Shown in pieces: positions 23,733 through 34,515 of a DNA stretch of 64,000 bases. Each line of letters opens with the position of its first letter. The first letter of the stretch is position 1. The position numbers and the translations under genes are program-made. The notes beneath the pieces were generated by a model. It did no database searches and had not been told where the DNA came from. It saw only the letters and a list, made by a program, of their open reading frames with translations. This DNA comes from Madurella fahalii (Eukaryota; Ascomycota; Sordariomycetes; Sordariales), in assembly GCA_029876055.1 (NCBI GenBank), contig CM056874.1, forward strand, positions 9,176,001 through 9,240,000, written 5' to 3'.

Positions 23733-26729
23733 GTATGATGCTACTTAGGGCGGTTTTATTTGCAGCGTCTAAGGAACGAGTGGTTTGATTGATGGTCGTG
23801 AAGTGGTTTGCAACTGGCGTTAAGGAGTTTTAAGCCGAGGGCTTTACTTGTTGAATCCTTTATCTCTTTCTATAAGAACTAAAGAATGATAAGTACAATT
23901 TTCTCATCTGTTCTCCCCCGGTTTGTCAATGTTGGAAGGCGTGATTAAATCGCCAGAGCCCGGGGTCTCCAATACCTCTCTCCCTCCACGATACCTATCG
24001 GCGCAGGTCCCCCATCCGAAACAGGGCACGAAGAAACGCAGCATGGGTGATTTCGGGATCATTGTGCTCTTTTGCCAATTTTCAGTCGTAACTATGGGCT
24101 TAATTGGGGAATAGCATGCGTTTCATGGTCAGGTACGGTGGTTTCCTTCAGTTTCCGCCCCCGCCGGCACCCGTTAAGAGGTCATCATGAACGCCAATAA
24201 ATGATGCGGTTCATTTAAGATCAATTACAACTTCTCGATTCTTTTCTTATTTTATTACAAACGCAAAATAATCGAAACATATGCGGCGGTCAAGAACATG
24301 CGGCTGATGATCCCATAGACCGCCAGCATTGAGCAAACGGCGCATGAAGTGAGGTTGCTGAAACAAAATGCACACGAACACATATTCCACCTTAAGTACA
24401 ACACGATACTCTTACAAAGTTGTCTCTATCAATAAAACTTTCACATTGCTCATCTCGCGAGTTGATTCCCTCTCCTGGATACCTGGCAGTAATTATTCTC
24501 GTTGACCTCATTGTAAGGATTCTAGGGGCTGCCGTGGGTCATAGCATCGAACATGCTCTTGTCAAAGGTCAGGTCAATTGACTTGCCGACACCAGAATCC
24601 TGCAAGTCTCGGATGTCTGCGGCTGACTGTGTGATGTCCCCAGGCGGGCGACGGCGCTCAGATATAACTAAGATTGGCTCTAGCGGTCTAGAGTCAAGGC
24701 AACGTTGACGGCTGTATCCTCGGGGCACAAAGTCAGCAGGCGTCATCTATATTCCCGCTCGCTCCAAAATTTAGCTGTTAGTAATACCTTTGAGTCGTCA
24801 TTAGCCGAGCCTGGGGAGCTTACTGCGTTATTCCGTGGTGACGGTACAGGTTCAACTGCTTGTCGGTTGGCGTTGCTCCAGGACGCCGTTTCCTCAATGG
24901 AACAATTAAGACAGAAAACACGATCAATGATATTAACCTCTGCTAGAATAGGCAATTTGGGTATTATAATGTATCGTCCTTTGTATATATGGCACGTACT
25001 ATACGTGGGTATCTGACCACTCACTAACACGCCCTGAATGTGCACTAACATTACAAGTTCCGTGATAAGTTCAGAAAGTAACGACTTTGAAGTGGTCTGA
25101 CAGCAGGTACGTTCGCTCGTAGAACATGATTTCACTGGGACGCATTAGGCCCCGAATCAGGGGGGATGGTGGGTGCGCGATACTACGACACCGAGGATTC
25201 TTCAAAACCAAGAGTTTACAGCATAATCAAGAACCAAACTCGGGTTAATGCTAGTATTCGTCGTCCAATCAGCAATAAATCCTTCAGCAGACGGGTAAAA
25301 CATGAGGTAAAATTTGCTGCTTGCGTCATTACTCTTGGTATACCTGCCGCGGTTTGACAGAGCGCTTTGGTTCAGTTCTAAGAGGTGGAAGTGTCTTATA
25401 ATCCACCTACTGCTGTAAACTAGTAGCCGTACCCTGGCGGCACTTAGCAAGATTTAGTTCAAGTGGAAGCGTATGCAAGGTCTCACATCTTGCCCGTAAT
25501 CTCAAGCTCAGCAATTCCCGAATGCTGGAAGGACTGGTAATTAGAGATAGAAGCTCTTTGTCACCCTACTTTTAGTCCAGGGCACACCTGGAGGATGTTT
25601 CTGCCGCTCTATTGTCCACTTACCAAGGCCTATTAGAGCAGTACCATGAGAAAGACAAACAGCGGCACTCATCGGGTCATTCTTAAGCCTCACAATTATC
25701 CCCTTCATCTCGGTGACAGCGGTAAGCTAAACAACATCCTCTAGTTGCATCTCGGTTCAGGATATAGTTAACTGCCTGACATCACCCATCATGCAATGCG
25801 TAACACGGAATCTTTAGCGTAGTGCTCCGGCGTAACATGCCCGCGGGGTGTCGGTCTAAGGTACATCCAACACGTCACATTTTGACCCAAGGAATGATTG
25901 CTCTGGCCCTTGCCCAATAAGTCGTTCTGACGTAGAGCAGCCCTACTGGTCTCGTTGGGTCCCAGTTAATCTTCATACGCGTCCTTGCCTGGAAACCTTG
26001 CGGAGAGTGTCCTGTAATCCAATATAAAATTGGTAATTGCGAGAGGTACGGGTCGCAATGTGTTTGAACCACGCTCTCATTATAGACCAAGCGATACATC
26101 GCACAGCATGCCACCTGGCTTTTAACAACATCGAGATTGCAGCACCCAGCCAAAGAGTAGCAGCATCAAGTAGCGCAAGCCTACACGCACAATTACAGCG
26201 CTGGATCTTACACTGATGGAGAGCACGAGGCAGCACTGACTGCGCTTTGATTATATTCCTGCGGCCTGCAGGACAAGTACGCATGGAAAGAAGCACACAC
26301 CAATACAGCCCACGTCACTTGTAAGAGGTAGCACATCGTTGGGTTGAATAGAGGAGACAGCCTGAAAACGCATTAATGATTCATGAGAAAACCCGCCGAG
26401 CAAAGATTGGTGACGGATTACAATCAATCACTGGTAATGTTTGCTAGCACCAGTGATGACGAATAGTTGATGGCGGTTGCGCATATCCCTGGACCGATGA
26501 GTTCTGTAGTGCTTGTGTCGAGGCTTGCTTTACGAGATTCAATTAGGCTCGAAATATTTGGATGGTGGTGGTTTCCTCAATGTCCCCTAACATCGACCTA
26601 AAACCCCGCATTTCCAGCGGCTGCCCACAGCCCGAAACCTGTCCACACTTTTTCTCAAGTTATCAGTTCTAAGGCAAATTTACTTATTATTCAGCTTCTG
26701 GATTGCGGACCTAGTACACCATAAAAGAG
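23733..26729. other. 3-kb gene-free stretch
   Basis: No gene is seen. Open frames are all short (at most about 130 codons on the minus strand near 24743-25135, several with non-ATG starts), and none shows a splice partner or motif. Composition is AT-richer than the genes. A decayed repeat is possible but I find no inverted termini or coding traces. Confidence 0.5.
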
Positions 26730-27310
26730 ATGGAGCATTTCTCGCAGGTCAGCGCTGCGGCAACCTGCTCGGATCTAGCCCGGGCAGCCCAGTCGACGGC
26801 CACCAAGGTCCAAGTAATGGTTCCTGCCAGTTCTATCGGGGACCAGGTTATCCAGAAACGACTGTCATTTCTCATCGCGGGGCTACAGAAGTTTGGGGAA
26901 CAGGCTGACCACCTTGGCCATTGCGTTGCTGACGCCTCGGTCGTACACCCACAACTCCGGGACATCCTCAAGCAAGCCCTGTTGGACTGCGAAAACGCCA
27001 TGTCGATCCTGTCGGACAGCCTACTGTCAGAGCACGGCGAGCTTGGTGTCGACACAGCCTCCCGCTACCAAGCTTTCCTCGCCGCATCCTCAAGATTCTT
27101 CGTTTTTTCTACCCAGCTGTTGACGATGTGAGTGGCCGCTCCTAAATACTGCCCTGGCGTTTGTCACGTGTCCGAAGTTGATGCAGGATTAGAGAATCTG
27201 AGCAACAGCAGCATTCAAAGTTAGCCAGCCCGGATGCCCAGGACATTCTAGATACCGCTCACAATGCCACCAAAGGGGTCTTTTCGCTCAGATATGTGAC
27301 CCAGAACTAA
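26730..27310 (+). CDS. Small two-exon protein of unknown function
   Basis: Exons 26730-27127 and 27187-27310 join through a 59-nt intron (GTGAGT...ATGCAG) in a methionine codon, giving 173 aa. I consider it real because the donor is a perfect consensus, the splice removes the in-frame TGA, and the joined protein is an even, soluble, mostly helical sequence. It begins MEHFSQVSAAATCSDLARAA, has helical stretches such as RLSFLIAGLQKFGEQADHL and QLRDILKQALLDCENAMSIL, and ends VFSLRYVTQN. No signal peptide or membrane segment is seen. The helical layout resembles N-terminal helical domains found on some fungal STAND or GTPase-related proteins, but this is only an impression. It stands alone in a 6-kb gene-poor region. 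Confidence 0.65.
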
Positions 27311-29979
27311 GCCGCAGGAGGGCTGGGTAAAGACATTGAGAAGGACACCAGCATTGAGGTCCTCGCATGCATCTGATGCAAGGATGGTTCATTCCATGGA
27401 CAACCATGCATGGTTGCATCACAGCATCGAACGAAACGCCACAACCTATTTAAGTAGTAAGCTAGCGTCTCAATATAGAGCTCCTGGGTTACAACACATT
27501 AGTCTCCGTAGAGGTCTTCATGAAGCACACACGGCCTACATCCGTGAATCGAACCTTTAGGACCAGCACCGCAGTTGTTACATTACGTTCAAGTCCTTCA
27601 GGGACATCTCCACTGATAATCTAGACCCGCACAGCTCGAAGGATGCCTATCCAACTAGGCTCTCATAGTGCCTACTATCCGCGTTGTTTATAGCAACCAC
27701 CAATATTGAACGAATCAATGGCAGACCCAAACCCTACACCTACTCCGATTCAAATCCTCATGGCACTACTCATTCCATCGCCTTAGGACATCTGTTGCGA
27801 TCTGAAAGGGTTTAGCCCTGTCAAGCGTTAGAGCGCAGTTAGCTGCAGGGGATCTCTTTTGTATATATACCGCTCAAAGTCTCCCACATATTGGGATCAC
27901 AACCAAGGCACACGTTCTCTTCTTCCCTCCTATCAACGCTCTATTGTTGAGCTCCCTTTTCGTTCCCTGCAGTGTCACAACATCTCTGCCGGTCGGGCAT
28001 CCCTGTTGTTGGTACTAGGGCACCTCTGCTGGGGGTTAGTGCTCGTCGCAGGAGCTAAGGTTTGGCAAGGCCGCAATCTGTCCCTTTTGTTGCTAATTCT
28101 AGAACGGGTGTTGTCCTCTTCTTCCGCAGTCACAGGCATTTGTATTTCTGGCGTAGTAGCCCCACGCCTCCTTGTCGTGGCACTTACCCTTCGCTCACCG
28201 TCCTCCGCCGGGCCAATTACGCACATACGCTGAGTTTACAACAGCTTCAGTATTGTTTGGAGAAGTGAAGGTGGAGAATATCTATTGCTTCGCTGATGAT
28301 TGGCCTGGACTAGGTCTGATTTGGGGGCGACTATCTGGGAGGGATTGTTTAGGAGTCCACGTTGGAATCGCAAGTTGTATCGTAAGCAAGCAGGCCGTTA
28401 GCGAGATAATATAGAGAGGCGGCGCTATATCCCGGATACTGCTAGCAGTAAACTGAATGGTGTGAGGAGAACGGGATATGACGAAGTAACCCTAGTGCGT
28501 ACGGGCTTGTTGGCACCGTCGGACCTAACAACATATAGTGAAACGGGACAGGGCTGTACCAAGTCAAACACGGATGGCGCAAAAATGTCAGGATAAGACT
28601 GTATAAGTATTTCCATTAACTGGGTTATCGAACTCGAATTTGAATCTCCTCAACTCCAGGCCACACAGTACCTGTTATGACGACCGTGTGCCTCGGCGTC
28701 ATCTCTGTGCTGTGTTGCGTCTAAATACCGTATGATATGTTGCACTCATCTGGAACGATGAGAAGACGGCGTGAAAGACGTTGATGAGCCCCAAACCTCG
28801 ATTTTCGAGGCCTAATGCGTTGATTTGTAGCATAGATCCACGTTAAAGGTACTATTCGAGAAAGTTTTGCAAGGCATGGCGATGCTATTTTGAAAACAAA
28901 AAGCCAGAGAAACAAAAAGACCCACAACTAGGTAAGGTAATTTTCTTAAATTTCGGAATGCTCGGTTGGGGCTGGCCCGACCTTTGCGCCGTTATACTTC
29001 GGAGGCAATTTTTATGTTTCTAGGCGTCACTTCTAGCCCGCGGTTCTATATCAAAGCATTGAACCTAAACCGAGTTACTGCTAGTGTCCGCTAGTTGTAA
29101 CTAAATATTTTCCACAATCCTCCAGAAGTGAGTCCGTCGGAGTTAGTTACCACACAAACTAATCTATAGTAGTTCGTCGCGTAACAGGTGCCGAATTGGT
29201 CGAGATTACGAACAATGTTAGGAGCCCTAGGAGAACCGACAACTCCGAATGCTGGGCGGTCAGACAGTCACCATGCAGGTCAGGTCTTAATTCAATGATA
29301 ATTAATCAAATAGTCACCACGGATCGCTTTCCCAAATGAAGTACCTCGATGAAAGCGCGATTGTCAAGTAGATATCAGACAGCGTACCTTACTTATGACA
29401 CTACTGATCCAAGGGTGACACTTATCTAGGCCATATATCGTCATAACTAACGGTACAGCACATGTGGAGAGCTAAGATTCTGAGTTAGTATATGAGTGTA
29501 AGTCTGCCAGGATTCAAGCTAGATCCGCTGTTTCGCGGAGATTTCAAGGCGGAGGGGAAGCGGCGTGGTAGGCCGAAGCTCATATTGTTGTGAGGGCTGA
29601 AGCGGCGGGCAGAGTATTTGCAGGAGAATGACTTACCCACATGGATGGATTGCTCTCTTCAGCCTAAGATACCGGGGGTTGTAATGCTAGTTTGAGAACG
29701 GCAAACACGGCACATCAAGCGCCCAAAAACCCGAAGGGGGTGGGATATTGCCATGTGCACACAGATTTATCCGGAGGTGCTTCTATTGCACAGAAATATA
29801 CACCATGAGGCAACCCCGGATCCTCTAACCGTTGCCAATTTGGAAGGCGGGAGAGGTGCAGATCGCAGTTTTGCTTGCTTGCTTGTATAACTACTCTAGT
29901 ATACCCCGGATTTTGAGGTACACCTATCGTCCGCATTGACGTAGCTGCCTCAACGGCTGAGCCTCTCCCCAAGATCACG
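27311..29979. other. 2.7-kb gene-free stretch
   Basis: No gene is supported. A stretch at about 27850-28260 is unusual: it begins with TATATATA and stays open for 80-125 codons on both strands, yet neither product resembles a known protein. It may be a solo LTR or another repeat relic. The remainder is AT-richer with stops in every frame. The last 200 bp form the AA8 promoter. Confidence 0.45.
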
Positions 29980-30690
29980 ATGGATTCTCTGTACAAGGCC
30001 CTTATTACAATATTCGTCCTCTTGCTGGGCGTATGCACTCCGGGGAACGCCGCGCCTAGCGCAACCATTGACAAACGTCAGACACGACACTGCGACTCGA
30101 CCTCCAACATCTGCTACATCTCGTACTCGAGAAGCGCCTCGAACCCGACCTTCCGCATCGCGGTCCCAGATGCCGGCTCGGCGCCGTTCGACACCCTCCT
30201 CCAAATCATCGCCCCTGTATCCATCGGTTGGGCCGGCTTCGCTTGGGGCGGCGGTATGACGACGAACCCGCTGACAGTGGCCTGGCCCAACGGCAATAAC
30301 GTGACCGTGTCCTCGCGCTGGTCAACGTGCGTCTCCCCTTTCCTTCCATAGCCACAAACTCCCTCAGCTAACCCGTTGAAATCAAGCGGCCGCACCCTCC
30401 CTTCTCTCTACCCTTCGGCCACGTACCGCACGCTCTCTGCGAGCCGAAACAGCACGCACTGGTCGGTCGAGACGGTCTGCTCCGGCTGCAGCAGGTGGAA
30501 CGGCGGAAGTCTGAGCATGACCAGTGTGAACACGTTTGCGTGGGCCATGAGTCGGACGGCGGTGGCGCAGCCCGCCAATAGCGCGAGCAGTTTTGAGTAT
30601 CATAATAATGTTGGCATGTTTTCCACTTCGCTGAACGACGCGAAGGTGCCGCGAGCGGTGTTCGACCAGTATGTTAGAGGCGGGAGGTAA
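29980..30690 (+). CDS. Secreted AA8 cytochrome b domain (cellobiose dehydrogenase-type)
   Basis: Exons 29980-30326 and 30387-30690 (60-nt intron, GTGCGT...CAAG) give 216 aa. AA8 domains are extracellular b-type cytochromes. In cellobiose dehydrogenase they pass electrons to lytic polysaccharide monooxygenases. Here the domain stands alone, without a flavin domain or cellulose-binding module. A signal peptide (ALITIFVLLLGVCTPGNA) precedes a possible Kex2 site (DKR). The likely haem ligands are both present: Met in AWGGGMTTNP and His in SSFEYHNNVGMF. A cysteine pair (CSGCSRW) fits the family disulfide. The stop TAA lies inside a GGTAAGA that could act as a donor, so a longer C-terminus is possible but the alternatives I tried look unconvincing. 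Neighbours are a zinc transporter and the CE15 esterase. Confidence 0.9.
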
Positions 30691-31035
30691 GAAGTGTTGA
30701 TGGTTGGAAAACCGGTAGATGGAATTGACGAAAATGGCTGGCTGAGTCCCGGGCGAGGAGTACTACAGCGAGAACATGAAGGCTTGCATATTATTTTTTA
30801 CTACTCGGTAACCGGGAGACACTAAGGTAGTTGGTGTACCATGGACTTAAACGACAATGGGAAACCAATTCCTCTTTCAATGAGCCACATTCTAACCAGC
30901 ACTAAACTGCTAGTAGTAATATATACAAATATGCCAGTAACACGCAATAACGCCTTTAATTACCTGCAAAGCCGAAAACGACACGGAGCAGCCACTCTCG
31001 CCCATAGTATCTAAGCCCCTAACATATAGCAAAAC
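30691..31035. other. Convergent 3' regions of AA8 and ZIP genes
   Basis: 345 bp between two converging stop codons. AT-rich on the right, with no gene seen. Probably carries both 3' UTRs. Confidence 0.5.
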
Positions 31036-32576
31036 TCATGCGAACGCTCCAACAGCTGCCATCAATCCTGCGCCGCCAGCTACCGCGAGAAACGCTTTTA
31101 CCCTCCTCGGGCCCTTGAGCGTCTTGTAGCTCTTCTCGGACAGGAAATCCTCGGCCAGCAGCTGCACCAGCCCGGCAAACAACAACAGCCCACTCGAGAT
31201 AGCGTTCATGAAGCCGACCATGAGAAGGCCGGTCTGACTCATGGGGTCGTAGAATCTGTGCACGAACAAGCCGATAGCCTGGCCGAGCGGGGTCGTGGCT
31301 CCAAAGGCGAGAACCATCAGCCAAGGCCTGGGGGAGGATTTGGGGAAGTGCAACGCGGCGATACGCGTCCCGAGTGCGAGACCCTCGAAGGATTCTACGA
31401 GATTGTTAGTCTTGACTGTCCTCGCGTTTAACTTAACCAGGTAGACACGTACGGTGAAATGAGATGGCAAGCAGAAACACGGCAAAGGTCGGGCCGGTCG
31501 CCACAGACAGCGCCATGCCAATGAACACGCTGTGGAACAGAATGCCGGCCTCAAGAAGCACGCATTGCAGGAGCATCCTTTTCTGCTCTTCAGGGCTGGG
31601 TATGTGCGGGAATTCAGGCAGTCTAGGTTCCGACTTTGGGCGTTGCAATGACGAGCGGCGGCCCGCGTCCGGGCGCAGCTCCTCGAAGCTGAGGTCCAGA
31701 GACTCTCCATCATCCTCTTCTTGTGCCTCGCCTCGTTGCTTCCTTAGTAAGGATTCCCTGGCCGGTGGAATCGTTGGCGTCGACGCCGGGATGGGAGAAG
31801 CACCCGCGACCAGACCTTCCGTCGCTTCCAGGTCGTCAAGAACAATGCTGGGCGGCCGGTCACGGCGGGCTCGGCGCCCAGTCGACTCCCCAATGTGTGC
31901 ATGGCCGACACTGTCACTGTCGCTATCACCGCTGTCCCCGTCCTCCCAGACCTGATGTGAATGCGAATGGCTCGCGCCACGGGTGGTAAGGTACGACTCT
32001 AGGGCCACCACGACGAGGGCCGACACCATGGCGATGAGCCCTGCGAGTGGCCGGTAACCCTTGTTGAACGCGTGTGGAAGACATGGATCGGTAAGAGAGG
32101 TGAAGGCGGTCGGAAGGAGGTGTACAAAGGCCGTGGCCATTAAGACGCCGGTTCCAAAGTGTTGGCAGAGGAAGATGATGTTGCGTTGCGTTCGGCTGCC
32201 TTTCGTCAGGCGTTGGGAGAAGAGGGGGAATCCGCAAGCTGTTTCGCTCCTCAGTCAATACTGGCAGAGTGCAGAGGCGAGGCGCGCGGCATACCCAGAG
32301 TACTCAGGATAAGAATCAGAAACAGGGCAAAAACATGCAGTCCTGTGTCATACGACCCTCTCTTTCCGGAGCCGCAAGCTGGCCGGCTATCGGTATTATC
32401 GCGTCTCGAGAGCTCCGCAAGGAGCAATTCGGTCGGTATCGAGGACCATACGGGGCCTACGCATTGCGAGATTGTTAGACACAGAACAAGTCGGGTGGTT
32501 TCCGAGACAGCCGACCCCTGGAGCTCCAATAGTGCAATCTGAACTGACCATTCGCCCTCAAGTTGAGCTTCTCCAT
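31036..32576 (-). CDS. ZIP-family zinc transporter
   Basis: Four exons on the minus strand: 32549-32576, 32295-32456, 31453-32238 and 31036-31394 (444 aa). ZIP proteins bring Zn2+ or Fe2+ into the cytosol. The first exon (MEKLNLRAN) is inferred: it is the only nearby ATG with a matching phase, using a GTCAGT donor and a CTAAC...CGTAG acceptor. The rest is firm. RPACGSGKRGSYDTGLHVFA and the first membrane helix lead into QHFGTGVLMATAFVHLLPTA, the metal-site helix IV block. A long cytosolic loop begins with a His stretch (SHSHSHQ) and is rich in Ser and acidic residues. FHQSFEGLALGTRIA, the helix V signature, is formed exactly across the third splice. At least three further helices follow. A palindrome near 33068 lies upstream. 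Confidence 0.92.
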
Positions 32577-33116
32577 TCTCACGAGAATCCAAGAATGTCG
32601 CCTTTGAGGCCGCACATCGTGACGCTGGGTTCGAATAACAATGCTAAACCGTCCCCGTGGGAGGTTGTCGACGAGCCTTGTTGGGGGTTTCCGAGGCTTG
32701 CCGACAGCTGGAGGGATTATTTCAGCCCAGGTTCTAGGCCCCACCCTTGCCGCAACCAAAGCCCTGGCATGCGTTGGGCCCACCTAATTTTAGCTTACCC
32801 CTCGGTGACGTCGATGGCCCGAATTCCAACCCCTGGGCGCTGGTTTCTCGGACCCTCCCCGACGCTGAACAAGAAATAAAAGGAGTCACCATCACATCAC
32901 TTCAATTACAACAGACAAAATGTTTCATATTCCATGCTCATTGGCGACCGTTGGCTCGGCGCCGAGTTCAATACCCCCTCGGCTTTTGCAGCGGATGCAT
33001 CTATCCTCGGACTATCCGTCTCGAAATATTCCTCCGTGCTGCTTACTTCTGACGGAGGTGCTTAGGTACCTTAGTTAAGGTATGTACCTTATGCACGGGA
33101 CAGGTATTTATCCCTC
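32577..33116. promoter_or_regulatory. ZIP transporter upstream region
   Basis: 540 bp between the ZIP start (minus strand) and the CE15 stop. No gene seen. Contains the palindrome described at 33067-33082 and probably the ZIP promoter plus the CE15 3' UTR. Confidence 0.45.
33067..33082. promoter_or_regulatory. Palindrome TACCTTA-GT-TAAGGTA
   Basis: A perfect 7-bp inverted repeat with a 2-bp spacer, followed by another ACCTT at 33086. The half-site equals that of the yeast Zap1 element (ACCTTNAAGGT) but the spacing is three bases longer. It lies about 490 bp upstream of the ZIP start. Similar TACCTTAGGTA words are common in Sordariomycete intergenic DNA, so a zinc role is speculative. Confidence 0.25.
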
Positions 33117-34515
33117 TTATGCGGCCCCGGGAACCGCAGTTGCCCATGGAAAAGCTGTCGTCACGGGTGATCCGTATGAACCCAGGCTGTTGAAGTCCTT
33201 GGTTGTCGGAGTGCCAAAGAAGATCTTTTGCACGTAGGGCAAAATGGACGTGCTGCCACCCCATCCTGTCAGCCTGACGCCCAAACGCCATTCCATAAAC
33301 CGGGTCGGTCACTTACAAGCCACTCATATCGCAGTGTCCACCCCCGCGCACGCTGATGGCGATCTTATCTCCGGCACCGAGCCAGTCGTACACTACTTTT
33401 GCGGCGGGGTAGATGACCACCGCGGTTCCCTTGCTGTTGACGAACGGGTCCCCAGTGCCTTGGTCTATAACCAAAGCGCGAGGGGCAATAGCCGCCGCTA
33501 TCGTGTGCGCGTCGAAAGGCAGGTTCTCGGCGTGGTTGACGAAGGTGCCCAACTTGCTGTTGCTCCACCATCCCGCCCCGGACTTGCTATTCTCGAGGTT
33601 CTCCCCTTGCCCGCTCATGGTGTAGTAGCGGTAGGGGCCCAGGCCCTGGACACCCGAGGACATGGGCATCGTCAGCGTGATGCGTTTGTCGAAGAGACCT
33701 GCTGCGAGCGCTGCCTTGCCCAGCCGGGAGCAGCCTGTGACGCCGACCCTGGTAGGGTCAATCTCGGGCACTGTCATGTTTATCGCATCGAGGGTCCGGT
33801 GGAAGCCCCAGGCCCAAGCCGTCAGGACACCTACACACCATGCTCAGTCGCCTTCTCGGCAGCCTGCGGACGCAGGCAAAATGGTGTACTCACCAATATC
33901 CTGCCCGTTGTAGATGCTCCAGAAAGCGCCGCTCTTCGAATTACTATCCGGCGCCACTGAGGTATAGTCAAACTGCGCAATGGCAATACCCGCGCTCAGG
34001 TACGGCTGGTTCTGCATCCCACCAATGTTGATCACCACTGGCGCCGGCTTTGAGGCCGAGGCGCCCGAGGGCAGCGTGATGGTGGCCCTGAACCTGCCCG
34101 TCTTGCCACCTGCCGTCACGGCGATGTTCAGCGTGTTGCCGCTACGGGTGGCTTCCACCTTTTCTTGGCTGTGATCCGGGTAGTAGCCGTATTGGTATTC
34201 CTGCAGCATCTGCACGATCTCGGGCTGGCGGCATTGGTACCACTCCTCGGGCGTCTGCACCCTGTTCTGACCCTTACCCGTCATCACGTCGCTGGCAAAG
34301 GTGGACGAACCCCCTGCATTGTCCGTCGTGGTGTACCGGAGCGGTAGGAATGGGTCCGGTAACGATGACTGCAGAGGGAGTTGTTGCCACGTCGGGAAAG
34401 GTGAAGGTATCGGGGCGCACTGGATCGTGGCATTGCCCGCCTGTCGGGATTCTAGGGGTATCGCCGCAGTGCTGCCAATGGCAGCCGCGATGAGGCTGTA
34501 TGAAACGGCCCGCAT
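33117..34515 (-). CDS. 4-O-methyl-glucuronoyl methylesterase, CE15
   Basis: Three exons: 33894-34515, 33317-33830 and 33117-33252 (423 aa); introns of 63 and 64 nt have GTGAGT and GTAAGT donors. CE15 enzymes split the ester between lignin alcohols and glucuronoxylan, loosening lignin-carbohydrate complexes. A signal peptide (MRAVSYSLIAAAIGSTAA) is followed by a short Pro/Ser linker without a CBM1. The catalytic domain shows QEYQYGYYPDH, the nucleophile motif TGCSRLGKAAL (Ser about 242) and the catalytic histidine in GGGHCDMSGF, which straddles the second intron. Further residues expected near the active site (MSSGVQGLGPYRYY, WWSNSKLGTFVNH) are present. It ends with KIFFGTPTTKDFNSLGSYG, a good family end. 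The AA8 and ZIP genes lie next to it. Confidence 0.96.
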
